A DNA stretch of 64,000 nucleotides from Symbiodinium natans (GCA_905221605.1 CAJNDS010002463.1:131501-195500), one strand, 5' to 3'; counted from the first letter of the stretch, positions 47,482 to 58,737 are shown. Numbers and translations: made by a program. Notes: generated by a model from the letters alone, not told the origin.

Positions 47482-50400
47482 GCTCCCCGGTCGATGTCTC
47501 GCTCATTTTCTTTCTCAGATTCTCAGGAGACATGACATGGCCTCCTGCGTCTGTCGCGCCCTTTGTCTTTTCTCTCTTGTCAACATGACCTGGACTCTCG
47601 TGTATGTTAAAACCCTTTGCTTCGCTTCAGGTTAGCGCGACATGGGCAAAGGCTTGCCGAAGCCAAAAAGCAGGCTTTCCCAAAAAACTTTCGCATTGAT
47701 GGAGCTGGCAGGCATGGGTTGAAACACCATTTCCTCAAGCAGACTCCTCATGGCCGCGAACTGTGGCATGTCCTTGTTTATCTTTTCTGTGACTTCTCAC
47801 GATGAACAACTTCGTATTGTCGCGTGCAGCACTTCTCGCGCACATAAGCTCGAACTTTAGCAGATTTTGGCTTACCATTTTACTGCCTGTTTACTTGCCA
47901 TGTACAAAAGGGGCGGGGTGATTGAGGGGTCACCAAGAAAGGGCCAAGGGAGGGTCCGGGATGTTCTGTTTTGCTTCACATCACGAGGTCCTGGATTGAC
48001 AAGAAGCGCGTGGGTTTTTGTGAGTTTTTTTCTTAATGCCGCTGCCCTTGAGCAATGCTCTCTACGTTGCCCAGGAGCCGAGACAAAAGGATTGCGTGGG
48101 CCCACGCAGTTTCAGAAGAGGCCATCCTGGGAGAGCCCAGTCCAGTTCAACACACTCCAGCGGCGGCAGGTCAAAGCTACCCAAAGGCAGTAGCGAGATC
48201 GACGCCGTCGTGAAAGACATTGTGTGGCCCCTAGGCGAGTTTGTTGTCTCATCTCGCAGCAAGATGCATGCGCAGGCAGGTCACATCTTGGATTGGCGCC
48301 ATCCTGTGCCGAGGATGGTGTTGACGTCTCCGAACATGTTTCAGCTGGTGCCCTGACGGCTTGGGTCTCCTTTGCTGTTTTGCGCTCCTGTCATTCGCTG
48401 ACAGCTTTCTTTGTTGTTGTGGAGTTCGTCGCCAACCATTGCGATTAGCTTCGCACATGTCTCGCGCAGCTTGCATTTTTTGAAGAACGTCTTTGTGCTT
48501 TCTAGGCTTCTGCTTGATCTGTCCCTGCTTGCCGGAGGGATCTGGTGAGCTCAACTGCGAGCGACTGGATTTAACACACAGCAGCTCCCGAGACCCTGAC
48601 TGAGGTTCTGATGGGGTGCCCCCTGGAAGCAGCTGGCAACTCCGTAAAGCTAAAGGCCGGGCGCCTCGATTGCTTTGACTTGCCCGGGGAAACAACTGAA
48701 GCCTGCTCTCTGCTGGATGTTGCAGGAATTGAGGGCTGTCAACAAAGCTTGTGGCGCCTTGGTTGCATCGCTCCAGATTGCAGAATTGTTCTGTGGAATG
48801 GATCTTGGAATGGATCCTACCGTCAACTTCCGAGTTAGGCAAAAGCTCATTGCGACTCACGTAGAGCCGCAGCCTCAGCACTGCTCTCGGCCTTTCTCGG
48901 CCTTGCTCGGCCTTGCGTGTCAAGAACGAAGTGTGGCAACTTGTCTTGCGTTTCTCGCAGGTTCGGAGCTCAACTGGGTAAGGGCGAAAGCAGTCAAGTG
49001 CACGAAGAAGTGCAAGCAGGCCTTCGCCTCAAGACCACCTTCAGAGCTCAACAGGAGACGATTCTTTCTCCGTGTCGCCGTTGCATAGCGAAAGTGAAGA
49101 ACACGACGAACATGTGAACGGGTGCCTATCCATCGAACCAATAGTCCCACAGGCTCCCCCACTACAGCAGTTGAAGTGCAGTGCCCAGGTGCAAGCGCCA
49201 ACGCGTTCACTGCCAGAGATTTTTGCACAGTCGGCCGCTCGTGTCTTGTTGTGCTCTGAACGACGGGTGGCAAATGTGCTGGGCGCGCGCTTGCGTTTCT
49301 TTTGCCCAGGCTGTGTGACATCGCCGTGCCAAAGGAGCAGGGCGAAGCTTCAGTCCATGTACGTCGTCCCTTTGGGATCTGCAGGAGGCCACGTGGCTAA
49401 GCGTTTTCTTGTTGGGTGTTGGAATGGGAAACAGCCCCTGTCAACATGACATCGCTCCCGGCGTATGTCGCGACCCCGTGTTTTGTTGGATCAGGAACGA
49501 CTCACGGCCCCACACCTCTCCCGACAGGGGCCCATTCACCCCAACCCTTCACAAAAGCTAGAGTTCGCCAACTGGGGACCGGGGTAAGAATGAGTTTCAG
49601 AGGGCTTCGGGGGGAAGGTGGGTGCCACCATCAAATCGTGATGAATCAGCCCCGAGGACATCGTCGAGCCCAGATCCCGAGGGCTGGCCTTCGCCAGTTT
49701 GCCCCGAAGCTTTTCCAGCGGCACTTCTGGATCGTTGGAGAATGCAACATCCGGCTGGCTTATGCTGTCCCGCCAAGCTGGCGCTTGGACAGAACTTGCT
49801 CCAGCTTCGGAACGATGGACCAACTGCGGCGCTGCACACTTCGAGCCTACTAGACTACGTTGCCAAAGGTGCCCTGCGGATCGGGCGTGCAAAGCGTGGG
49901 AGAGGTGATGGCTACCGGCGCCTTTCGAGGAGACATGGCGGCCATAGACGGAAACGATGTCCGACGCCTCAGATCCGCTAGCTGCTGCGAGAGAACAGAA
50001 AACGGCAGCCTTGCGCGTGGAATGACTATGGTGGTGTGATTAACCTCAACCTTGGAGCAAGCCGCCAAGACAAGAGCAAGCTTTTAGGACATGGCCTGAA
50101 GCCGAACAACCTTGTTCCTCCCGGAGCTGGCTCAGCGGCTCATAGCGGCTCCAGTTAGCCAGGAATCCAAAGGCTGCAACGGTGCAGTGTTCAGGCTCTC
50201 CACTCTTGCTTCCCAACGGCCCGGCCCCTGCTTTGACATTCTGCATGAGCTTGTTTGCAAGGATGACACTTTTGTTCAGAGTCGCGTGAATCCAAGCCCC
50301 CAAGACTGCGCATGTAGCCCTCTGTGTTTCATGGCTGAGAACATTTCCATCGCTGGTGGCAGCTGGGAGCATGGTGCTGAGGCCGCAGGCGCGGCCGGAA

Positions 50401-53400
50401 CCAATCTTTCGCGCAGAAAGAGGCTGCGGTCACTGCGCGGGACTTAGTGACCAGCGCCGCCCTGCTCATGCCATGTTCCAATACCAGGCACTGCCACACA
50501 TTTTCGAAAGGATGGGTGAAAAAAGCCTCGAAGCCTTGCGCCCGCGATTTGTTTTGTGGAAGGCTCCAGGCGACTCATTCGGAATTGCCTTGGGAGCATG
50601 ATCTCGATGACGGAAAGCGCGCGAGTCCGAGGCGGCGCGTATTGCGATGCAGCCCGAGGGCCTAGGGCCCCAGAGCCAAGAGCCACGAAATTGCTTTCGC
50701 AGCCGATAACAGAAAGAGAACAAAACAACGGACAAGCCCAGCAAGTCGTTCTCTGTCACGTGCACCTACGCACAGAGCTGCGCAGACAGCGCAGTCGCGA
50801 AGCGCTCGCGAAGTTCGAGATCTGGCCAAGGTATTCTCCAGGCATTCTCCAGGCGTTGCCCAGTGATGCACACACATGCTCGGATCTTCCTCATGAGGAC
50901 CAGCGCACTCGTGCAACTGCGTTCATCCAGCATTGCACGCATTGACGCAATCGTGTTCTCCGTGCGGAAAGACAAACTCGGAATTGGCCCGGCAGCGGGC
51001 GGGCTGCGCCTTTGCCCGAACTTGCAACAATGTCCTTCTAGGCATTGTTTGCGGACTGCCTTCTGATTTGTGTGCGTTTCTTTCTGTCTGCGCGCCTGGA
51101 TGCCTGTGCGCGGCCAAACGAATGCTACGACGCTACGCGCAAGTTCTAATGCCCCTTACCGGAAGCTCCAGGTTCTGCGATGTTCTGCGTAGAGGGTCCT
51201 TTTGTGGTTCGGATTGCGGTGCGTCTGGAACACAGGTCGCTGTCAGTTTTCTTTTGGGTAAGATCGGGTAAGGCCTTGTAGTCACGTGCGTAGATCTCTT
51301 GCAACTTGCAAGTAATTAGGCATCATCTTCAAGTACTATTCCTTCTTCTAAGAATACACGCCTGTCAGCGTCGTCTGTCTCTTGCGCAGGATTGGAAAGT
51401 GAAGATCGGCGCCAGCGAGTAGAGCCGCTGTGAAGACTTCACAAGAGCCACGGCAAAATTGTTGTCTTAAAACTGTCTTGCTTCATGTACTTAGGTCAGG
51501 CCTCACCGGCTTCAGAGCCTTCCGTGCACTTGGCCCAGCAGAAGGAGCGGTGGGTTTCTGCAACTTTGTAGCTGGAGGCCGAACGATCATTTCAGTTCTG
51601 GACACGGGTGGGTTCCAAAGCAGTTTTGACATCTGATTACGCCAAAACAGCCCGGCGCGCGGAATGGTTCGGCAGTTTGGGCCCACTGGCAGAATGTAAC
51701 TCTGACGTGTGTAAGCCTCCGTGGCAACAGCTACCTACGGCAGGTGTGCATGAAGCAGAGCAGACAGTTAAGGCAAACCATCAGGCCGACCAAAGGCAAA
51801 AGAACAAAAGCCAAAGCCCAACCTACCCAGCCCCGCATCACGCCCCCGTTCTACTGCTTGAGCCGTCAGACGGGCAATAGCAATTGATGCAGGCGCAGAA
51901 ATACTGGCTTCTGGTGAGCGTGCAGACAAAACCCTTCTCAGCGGCTCGGCGTAATGTAAAATGCACACTCAGGTATCGGAATCGATCGGAAAAACTGTCC
52001 CTACAGCAGGAGACAGCCATCAAGGTGCTGCAACAAGACACAGCGTGGGTACTTTTCCTTCAGCCAGGAGAAACTGGAGCACTCAAGATGCTCTTTAAAG
52101 CAGCGCAGACATGGAAGGACCCTTACGTGGCACTCATAGTCAACCTGGTACAGCTACCTGGGTACACTAGAAGTGGTCCACAAGTGCTGTGGTCGTGAAC
52201 GAGAGTCGGGCCGCCCTCCATCAGGATGCTGACAGACTTGGAGACACTGGTGACGCTCTTCAGAGGCCACACATGATCCACAGATTCCACTCACATCGGC
52301 CCCTCACAGCAGACATGTCCAACATCACCACCTTCCAGTTGGAGATCTCGAACAGGACAGAGCCAGGTTTGGCGCTGCCTCGAATCTCTATCTGGATCGG
52401 CAGCCCAGCTGATAGGGCTGCAGCTCAGAGTCCTTGAACAGTCACCCGCCGCAGTGGGAACAGAAGCTACAACAAGAACTCTTCTACCAAAGCTGCTGAA
52501 CAGCACGAATACGTGTAACCTAAAGGCCAGCGTGCCTGGCTGTCTGGGAATGCCCGCACTTTGGAGCCAAGCCACAGGCCATGCGAGATGTGCAACATGC
52601 CCGCAAACCTATGCACGTGCATGCTCTCCCCTCGTGGAAATCCACATCCTTGCTTCCTGGCAGGATGTGCATCGTCAACATGATGCCACTGAATTTCTTG
52701 AGCACATGGTGGCCGGCCTACGGCCCCAAGTTGTACAAGGACACTGAAAAGCCAGAACTCTTAACCTCCAAAGGAAGCATGAAGTGCGTCAAAGGACAAG
52801 GCAGCGCCAATAGACAAGCATTGCCACTAGACTGCAAACGGACTGTGGCTGCGCTTGGAATGAATGGAATGAATAGTAGTGGCAGTTATGCTCACATTGT
52901 TGAATTTTTGAGCGCAGAACTAGTTTTTAATTTGGTTTGCGTTGTCTTTGTGTTTTTTCCTGACACCTTTTCTGATGCATTCTGCAACTGTGAGGTCTCT
53001 GTTCTGCTTCTTGCGCAGTTTTTTCTCGGAGGCTGCAGACATAGCGGGAGAGTGCTTCGCATCTCCATTTTGCCGCTAGAGCAGAAAATGGGTTTCTACT
53101 GAGCTCGGGTTCTTCACCTTAATAGTATTGTTGGCCGAACACAGTGAAGGCCTCGGAAGGCCTCGGAAGGCCTCGAACCCCCACAGGGAGAGACCTCAGA
53201 GGACAGGAGACGTCGCGTACACATGGCCAGTTGCGCGAATTCTTGGCTTCCAGGTCGAGTGCTTCAGGTCCCGATGGGCAGGGTGCCAATGGATTTTCGT
53301 GCTTTCTGCACTTCTGCTGCGAAATCACAAGAATGTGTTGCACAACCGCACCTACAATCCAGCGGTGCAGAGAGATTCATGATGTGGAGATGCGGAGTCG

Positions 53401-53508
53401 GGGCGTTCCGTTTCAAACTGATGTTATTCAGCTCAAACAGAACGCCCCGGACTCCACCAGCGGACATTGGTGTTTTGCGCATTTTATGATTCGCCCCTCC
53501 TGCCCTCC
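47482..53508. other. Heptamer-free region with many overlapping ORFs, no gene identified
   Basis: Six kilobases with no TTTAGGG array. Frames of 60-225 codons overlap on both strands. A minus frame of 224 codons (48249-48923) and plus frames at 49072-49449 and 49622-49981 have plausible composition but no recognisable domain. The region may hold exons of one or more intron-rich genes with conventional introns (a TTTCTCGCAG|G acceptor at about 48950-48961). Confidence 0.4.
50051..50334 (-). CDS. Candidate minus-strand exon, helical (ARM/HEAT-like pattern), unassigned
   Basis: On the minus strand an open stretch of ~95 codons lies between TTCTCAG and CCAAG|GTTGAG. It contains TQRATCAVLGAWI and CTVAAFGFLANWS, an alternation like armadillo/HEAT helices. 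A second helical stretch lies upstream on the same strand (50766-50975). This is pattern reading only, and a plus-strand frame also covers the region. Confidence 0.25.
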
Positions 53509-54468
53509 AGCAACTTTGGGCAGCATCATCCCTCCTTGCTTCCTTCCTTTCCTTGGCTTCCTTTCCAGCACTTCTTTCCTTCGCTTCCTTTCCTTTCCTT
53601 TCTTTCCTTTCCTTTCCTTCCTTGCCTTTCCTTTTCCTTTTCCTTTTCCTTTTCTTTTTCCTTTTCCTTTTCCTTTTCCGTTTTCCTTTTCCTTTTCTTT
53701 TTCCTTTTCCTTTTCCGTTTCCTTTTCCTTTTCCTTTTCTTCCTTTCCTTTTCCTTTTCCTTTTCCTTTTATTTTTCCTTTCCTTTTCCTTTTCCTTTTC
53801 CTTTTATTTTTCCTTTCCTTTCCTTTCCTTCCTTTGGTTTTTGCTTTCTTGTTTCCTTCCTTCCTTCCTTTTCTTTTCTTCCTTCCCTTCCTTTCCTTCT
53901 TTCCTTGCTTCCATGCTTCCTGGCTTCCATGCTTCCTTGCTTCCTTGCTTCCTTGCTTCCTTGGTTTCTTCCTTGCTTCCTTGCTTCCTTGCTTCCTTGC
54001 TTCCTTGCTTCCTTGCTTCCTTGCTTCCTTGCTTCCTTGCTTCCTTGCTTCCTTGCCTCCTTGCTTCCTTGCTTCCTTGCTTCCTTGCTTCCTTGCTTCC
54101 TTGCTTCCTTGCTTCCTTGCTTCCTTGCTTCCTTGGTTTCTTCCTTGCTTCCTTGCTTCCTTTCTTCCTTGCTTCCTTGCTTCCTTGCTTCCTTGCCTCC
54201 TTGCTTCCTTGCTTCCTTGCTTCCTTGCTTCCTTGCTTCCTTGCTTCCTTGCTTCCTTGCTTCCTTGCTTCCTTGCTTCCTTGCTTCCTTGCTTCCTTGC
54301 TTCCTTGCTTCCTTCCTTGCTTCCTTGCTTCCTTGCTTCCTTGCTTCCTTGCTTCCTTGCTTCCTTGCTTCCTTGCTTCCTTGCTTCCTTGCTTCCTTGC
54401 TTCCTTGCTTCCTTGCTTCCTTGCTTCCTTGCTTCCTTCCTTTCCTTCCTTCCCTTTCCTCCTTCCTA
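53509..54468 (+). repeat. Polypyrimidine tract: TTCCTTTTCC, then (TTGCTTCC)n octamer satellite
   Basis: About 53520-53880 is almost pure T/C (TTTTCC and TTCC units). About 53900-54440 is a tandem octamer TTGCTTCC, roughly 65 units with a few GG and CCTCC variants. Because 8 is not a multiple of 3 and the unit lacks stop codons, every frame stays open and gives long artefactual ORFs of LPCFLAS or EARKQGSK repeats. No real protein is implied. Confidence 0.97.
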
Positions 54469-54864
54469 TTTGACGGCTTCTCCAAGAAGCCTCTTTTCCT
54501 TCCCATTTTACGGCTTCTCCTAGCGAAAACCCAAAGAAACGGACGATTTCCTTTCACAACACAAAGGAAACAATAACAGGTTTTCCTTGGAAGAACCAAG
54601 GAAACAACCCCGGAACGAAAGAGAAACGCCCTCCCCCTGGCCTGAGAAAAAGACTCCCAAAAGTAGGCCCTCCGGCGTGGTTGTTAGAATATTTGCAAGA
54701 CAATGAAGACTTGGCTGATGAGCACTGGGCTTCCATATGTGCAAACGCACTCCACCATGTTGCTGAACCATCAGCGACGGGCAAGTTTTGTCACCGACTT
54801 TGCCATCCAAGCACATCAAGACTTGTGGCTCAGTGGTTCCTTAGAGCAGTCAACAGCAGAGGCC

Positions 54865-55278
54865 ATGGCAGTTCGTCGACGCGGCAGCTCTAGCGCTGGA
54901 GGGCTTCTTGTTGCCTTGACTGCTTCAGCTTTGATGCGGGAAGGCTTCGTCTGCGGGAGCAAGCCCGAGCACGTTGTGCCGCGGCAAGTCGCGCAGCCCA
55001 ACAGTCCAAGTCACAGCCGGCGATTCATCATGGTTGCTCTGGCCTTGCTTGCTCGCGCAGAAGGCACTGCTGCAGAAGCAGCCCCCATCCAGTACAATGC
55101 CCAGCTGGCCGGGGACTTGAGCGAAGCTCAGAAGAAGGACATCAAAGCATACCTGGAGCGCCACAGAGATACTCCAGCAGCCGATGTGGTTGTGGGGAAG
55201 CATGAGCTGAAGGTCTACGTGAAGCCGACTGCTGAAGAGTTGACACCCGGCAGCCCCGAGTTCAAGGCGGGCCGGTGA
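54865..55278 (+). CDS. Small putative plastid-targeted, thylakoid-lumen protein; function unknown
   Basis: 137 residues from the ATG at 54865 (GGCCATGG context); an upstream in-frame ATG at 54703 would add 54 poorly protein-like residues. Residues 11-25 form a hydrophobic signal-peptide core, ending near FVCG at 28-31, similar to the Phe that starts dinoflagellate transit peptides. A Ser/Pro/Arg region follows. Then SRRF (RR at 52-53) precedes a second hydrophobic stretch and an AEA|AP site at ~70-73, as in Tat-type lumen signals. The mature part (~65 residues) is charged and helical and is not recognised. The stop follows GGCCGGTGAAC, which could instead be a splice donor. Confidence 0.55.
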   Translation: MAVRRRGSSSAGGLLVALTASALMREGFVCGSKPEHVVPRQVAQPNSPSHSRRFIMVALALLARAEGTAAEAAPIQYNAQLAGDLSEAQKKDIKAYLERHRDTPAADVVVGKHELKVYVKPTAEELTPGSPEFKAGR

Positions 55279-55344
55279 ACACGCAGATGACACCAAGCTT
55301 GCATGTGAAACAATTGCTGCTACATCTTTGCTTTATTCACCAAG

Positions 55345-55425
55345 GGAGAGAAAGACAGAGGAAGACAGAGAGAGAGAGAGAGAGAGGGAGAGAAAGAGAG
55401 AGAAAACAAAAAACAAACAAGCGAG
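55345..55425 (+). repeat. Polypurine (GA)n microsatellite
   Basis: GAGAGA with A interruptions, just 3' of the putative lumen-protein ORF. Confidence 0.93.
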
Positions 55426-55439
55426 AGAATAATCAACAC

Positions 55440-56360
55440 ATGCTGCGGAGCATGTGCCTCCAGGCTCGCGTAGCGATGGTGCTCCCACAGCTGGGTGACC
55501 GACTCGTTGACGCGAAAACGGCTGAGAAGATGATTCAGGAGACGGTCAGCAACCTTCAAGGTCTTGTCAGGTTTATCCTGAAGGTAGTACTAACAATGAT
55601 CATGGAGCAAGCTTGACACAGAAGACGAAGCTGCCCGGCACGTGGAAATTCGCATCCCCACCCAGTGCCCCTCCACCTGCCTCAGCGGAACACAGCTTCG
55701 CTCTTGAAGAGCTGCGCTCCCCCTAATCAAAGCTCCCCTTACAAACTATTTAGTCTTCTCGCAAATTTGCACACACCTCAGCTCTGGGGAGGCCCAGCCC
55801 CAAGCAGGGGTACTTAGAACAGGAGAGATGGTGACATGAAATCTTTCATTCCTACATCCGTACGTTGGGGGCTAGACCGTTCAGCAGATTCGTCGGCAGC
55901 AGCTCCTTCGGAGTGCTGCTGCCCCGAAGAGAGCGCTAAAAGGGTTGCTTGGCCGTGTCCGCATCACGGCTGTATGTGCAGCAAAAGCCAGAAGTGAAAA
56001 TGTTAGTGTGCCGCCGGCACGTAGATACAACGAATTAGCTGGATGTGTGTGGGATTCTTCCAGGAAAGGGACTAGCCCCTGAAATCGCGTTGCGTTTTGC
56101 GATGCATTGGCATGCAGTAGCTTTCAGACGGCGCTGGACACCGCCACCGAAAGTAACGAGGCTGCTGTATTTCGGGATTTTGTGCGAAAGGGCAACGACA
56201 GCATGAAACAGCCGGCCGTCCAGAAGTGGCTCTCGCCTGCTTCAAAGAGGAAGTCTGAAGCTGTACTGAACCAGCTGCATCAGACACCACTACCGGAGCC
56301 CTTCGATGAACCACTGCCTTGCACCGCCTCTCCACCCTGAACTAGAAGAAGCAGCAAGAG
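55440..56360. other. Unassigned stretch, possible 5' exons of the rhodanese gene
   Basis: An open plus frame at 56107-56340 (77 codons) and one ending at 55616 look partly protein-like. In another frame the end of this stretch reads HPELEEAA just before a telomeric block, which would fit the start of a rhodanese domain, but no clean splice join could be fixed. Confidence 0.35.
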
Positions 56361-56365
56361 GTAGC

Positions 56366-56428
56366 AGTAGGGTTTAGGGTTTAGGGTTTGGGGTTTGGGG
56401 TTTGGGGTTTGGGGTTCAGGGTTTAAGT
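56366..56428 (+). repeat. Telomeric block (TTTAGGG/TTTGGGG) upstream of a rhodanese exon
   Basis: About nine units with TTTGGGG variants. It probably lies in an intron 5' of the first recognised rhodanese exon. Confidence 0.92.
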
Positions 56429-56459
56429 AGCACGCCACAGCCATCAAGCTGCACGCGAG

Positions 56460-57322
56460 GAGGGAGCGGTCCTTATCGACGTTCGCACCCGAGAGCAGGT
56501 CCTGGAACAGACGGGCGGTGAGCTGCCGAAGGCAGCAGCGAGTCGTCAGCCTGGTGGGTTTCGGGTGTAGGGTGTACGGTTTAGGGTTAAGGGTTCAGGG
56601 TGTAGGGTGTCGGGGGTCTAGGGTTTAGGGTTTAGGGTTTAGTGTTTTATTCTAAGTAGACATGGGCCCAATGCGCAATGTCTGAGAAAGCAAGTCTTAG
56701 TGTATGTCAACGTGTCAACCAACCCTCACGCCCCGATCCAGCCGCGTGGGCTATGGAGAGATGATGCGTGAAAGTTCACCGCGGTTGGATACCCTGAACC
56801 CTAAGCTCTCTAAACCCTGAACCCTAAACCCCAAAACCCTAGGCCCTAAACCCTAAACCCTAAACTCTAAACCCTAATCCCTACACCCGAAGCCCTCAAC
56901 CCTCAAGCCTCGGGTCTCAACCCTGAACCCTAAACCCTAAACTCAGGGCCCGGCATGTCTCGGGATTGTGGGGGGGGCTTGCCTATGTTTGCCCCCGCAT
57001 GTTTGCCCCCGCAGGCCGCTACGCTGGTGCCCCTGGATGACTGGGCGGGACGACTGCCCCCACCGGTGATGAGAGGCAAGAAGGTGATCCTCACCTGTTT
57101 CCACGGAAACAAGTGGCTTGACGGCCTTTCTCCCAACGCAGACATCTTTCATGCTTGCGACAAGCCGAACTCCTTTTTTTTTTTTTGCATGTTTAGACCC
57201 GTGAAAGAGCAAGGAGCGCGCTGGCGTGGGAGTCGCTGCGCTCCCAGTTCGCTGATGCCTACGTTCTGGAGGGTGGGGTCATGGGATGGAAAGCTGCTGG
57301 CATGTCCACTCGCCGGGTGTAA
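56460..57322 (+). CDS. Rhodanese-domain (sulfurtransferase-like) protein, three exons, 5' part missing
   Basis: Exons 56460-56531, 57015-57112 and 57214-57322 (TAA) join in frame to 92 residues. The order fits a single rhodanese domain: VLIDVRT strand, LVPLDDW, KKVILTC with the catalytic Cys (residue 52 of the visible part), loop CFHGNK, then YVLEGGVMGW. Rhodaneses move sulfur or act as protein-interaction modules. The loop has Lys where the family usually has Arg. Introns are GC-AG|G (56532-57014) and GT-AG|G (57113-57213). The start is upstream and unresolved. The stop could be inside an intron if GTGTAAGG is a donor. Confidence 0.78.
56532..57014 (+). other. Rhodanese intron loaded with telomeric repeats in both orientations
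   Basis: GCAGCAGC...CCCCCGCAG|GCC. Contains TTTAGGG-type units at 56560-56645 and CCCTAAA-type units at 56790-56945, and ends with ATGTTTGCCCCCGC repeated twice before the acceptor. The phase 0 join gives ELPKAATLVPLDDW. Confidence 0.72.
57113..57213 (+). other. Rhodanese intron (GT-AG|G) in the active-site loop
   Basis: The donor is GTGGCTTG and the acceptor GAGCAAG|GAGC. It contains a T-run. It splits the codon right after CFHGN, so the catalytic loop is completed only by splicing (GNKSALAWES). Confidence 0.72.
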
Positions 57323-57339
57323 GGAGCCCAGGGACTGAA

Positions 57340-57437
57340 GGAGGGACCCTTCTAAGGGACCGTTCTTGGACTATGCAAGGAATAGATTGGGGTTCTTGAG
57401 GGGAATAGGAACAAGGGTCCCTTCTATGGGTCCCTCC
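57340..57437. repeat. Family J TIR element
   Basis: Left GAGGGACCCTTCTAAGGGACC and right GGGTCCCTTCTATGGGTCCCTC are inverted repeats. It lies 18 bp after the rhodanese stop codon. Confidence 0.82.
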
Positions 57438-57950
57438 GTATACCCCTTAAAAGGAGTCTTGCCTGAGCCAATTGGCCCAGTCCTCCTTTTCCAGCATGCC
57501 TGGAAACAAGGAGATGGGCCTTGTACAGCGCGATAGGAGCAGTGCTCAGGATCTCCATGCACCAGCTACAGGCAATTACCTACGCCCAGTTGTGGCGCAA
57601 CGCGATTCGTGTACGGGCTATGTCAAGAAAAGCTCAGTGACAAAACCTAGGATGTGTCCAAGTAACTGTAGTTGCTGCTTTTCAAGCGTGGGGTGGGATC
57701 TGGTTGCGGCGTAGGACATCCAGTGCTTCCCCCCGTGTGATCATAAACTATGCTGCAAGTATCACAGCTAAGCTTATTGCGCACTTGGCCCTTGGACCAC
57801 ACACTGCTTCAACCTCACAGCCCAGGATGGTGGTTGATTTAAAGCATTGGGTGTTACGGAACACAAACACACCAAAGCTCCAAATCAATACTCGGCCCAG
57901 CCTCAAAGCCTGAGCTGCGCTCCAAGTTAGGGAGCTTTCCCCTAACCATA
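57438..57950. other. Non-coding stretch between the rhodanese gene and the telomeric arrays
   Basis: Short plus ORFs (57472-57714, 57704-57913) without recognisable features. Nothing else seen. Confidence 0.5.
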
Positions 57951-58045
57951 CCTAAACCCTAAACCCTAAACCCTAAACCCTAAACCCTAAGCCCTAAGCC
58001 CTAAGCCCTAAGCCCTAAGCCCTAAGCCCTAAGCCCTAAGCCCTC
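57951..58045 (-). repeat. Telomeric array (CCCTAAA then CCCTAAG)n
   Basis: About five CCCTAAA units followed by about nine CCCTAAG units, a homogenised variant block. Confidence 0.96.
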
Positions 58046-58130
58046 CATTGAGCGCCTCCAACTCGCCTGGGCATCTTGGGGTTTGGGGTTGAGGGTTCTG
58101 CAACCCTAATCTCGAGCCATGAAGCTCAAA

Positions 58131-58154
58131 ACCCTCAACCCTCAACCCTCAGCC

Positions 58155-58200
<46 letters not shown>

Positions 58201-58261
58201 ACCCTGAACCCTAAACCCTAAACCCTAAACCCTAAACCCTAAACCTAAAGGGCAAACCACC

Positions 58262-58307
<46 letters not shown>

Positions 58308-58368
58308 ACCCTGAACCCTAAACCCTAAGCCCTAAACCCTAAACCCTAAACCTAAAGGGCAAACCACC

Positions 58369-58414
<46 letters not shown>

Positions 58415-58475
58415 ACCCTGAACCCTAAACCCTAAGCCCTAAACCCTAAACCCTAAACCTAAAGGGCAAACCACC

Positions 58476-58521
<46 letters not shown>

Positions 58522-58660
58522 ACCCTGAACCCTAAACCCTAAACCCTAAACCCTAAACCCTAAACCCTAAACCCTAAACCCTAAACCTAAAGGGCAAACC
58601 ACCCTCAACCCTCAACCCTCAACCCTAAACCCTACACCCTAAACCCCAAACCCCAATCCT
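58131..58660 (-). repeat. Telomeric higher-order repeat, 107-bp period
   Basis: A unit made of several CCCTCAA heptamers, then CCCTAAA heptamers, then the spacer CCTAAAGGGCAAACCAC. The spacer starts at 58244, 58351, 58458 and 58586, giving periods of 107, 107 and 128 bp. The last exceeds 107 by exactly three heptamers. Confidence 0.93.
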
Positions 58661-58737
58661 GATTGTTTCCTCAATTCCCTCGGCTCAAGCTTCCCTTGGC
58701 ATCCCCGGGGCTGCGACGCAGGCTCCTTTAGGGGCTT

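Noticed and set aside
53144-54599. Long ORFs of 276-459 codons in four frames over the polypyrimidine tract
   Set aside because: The 8-bp repeat has no stop codon in any frame, so all frames give the same LPCFLAS or KQGSKEAR cycles. This is composition, not a protein.
58131-58660. CRISPR-like regular array
   Set aside because: Units are telomeric heptamers with a constant spacer. The sequence is eukaryotic and has no cas genes.
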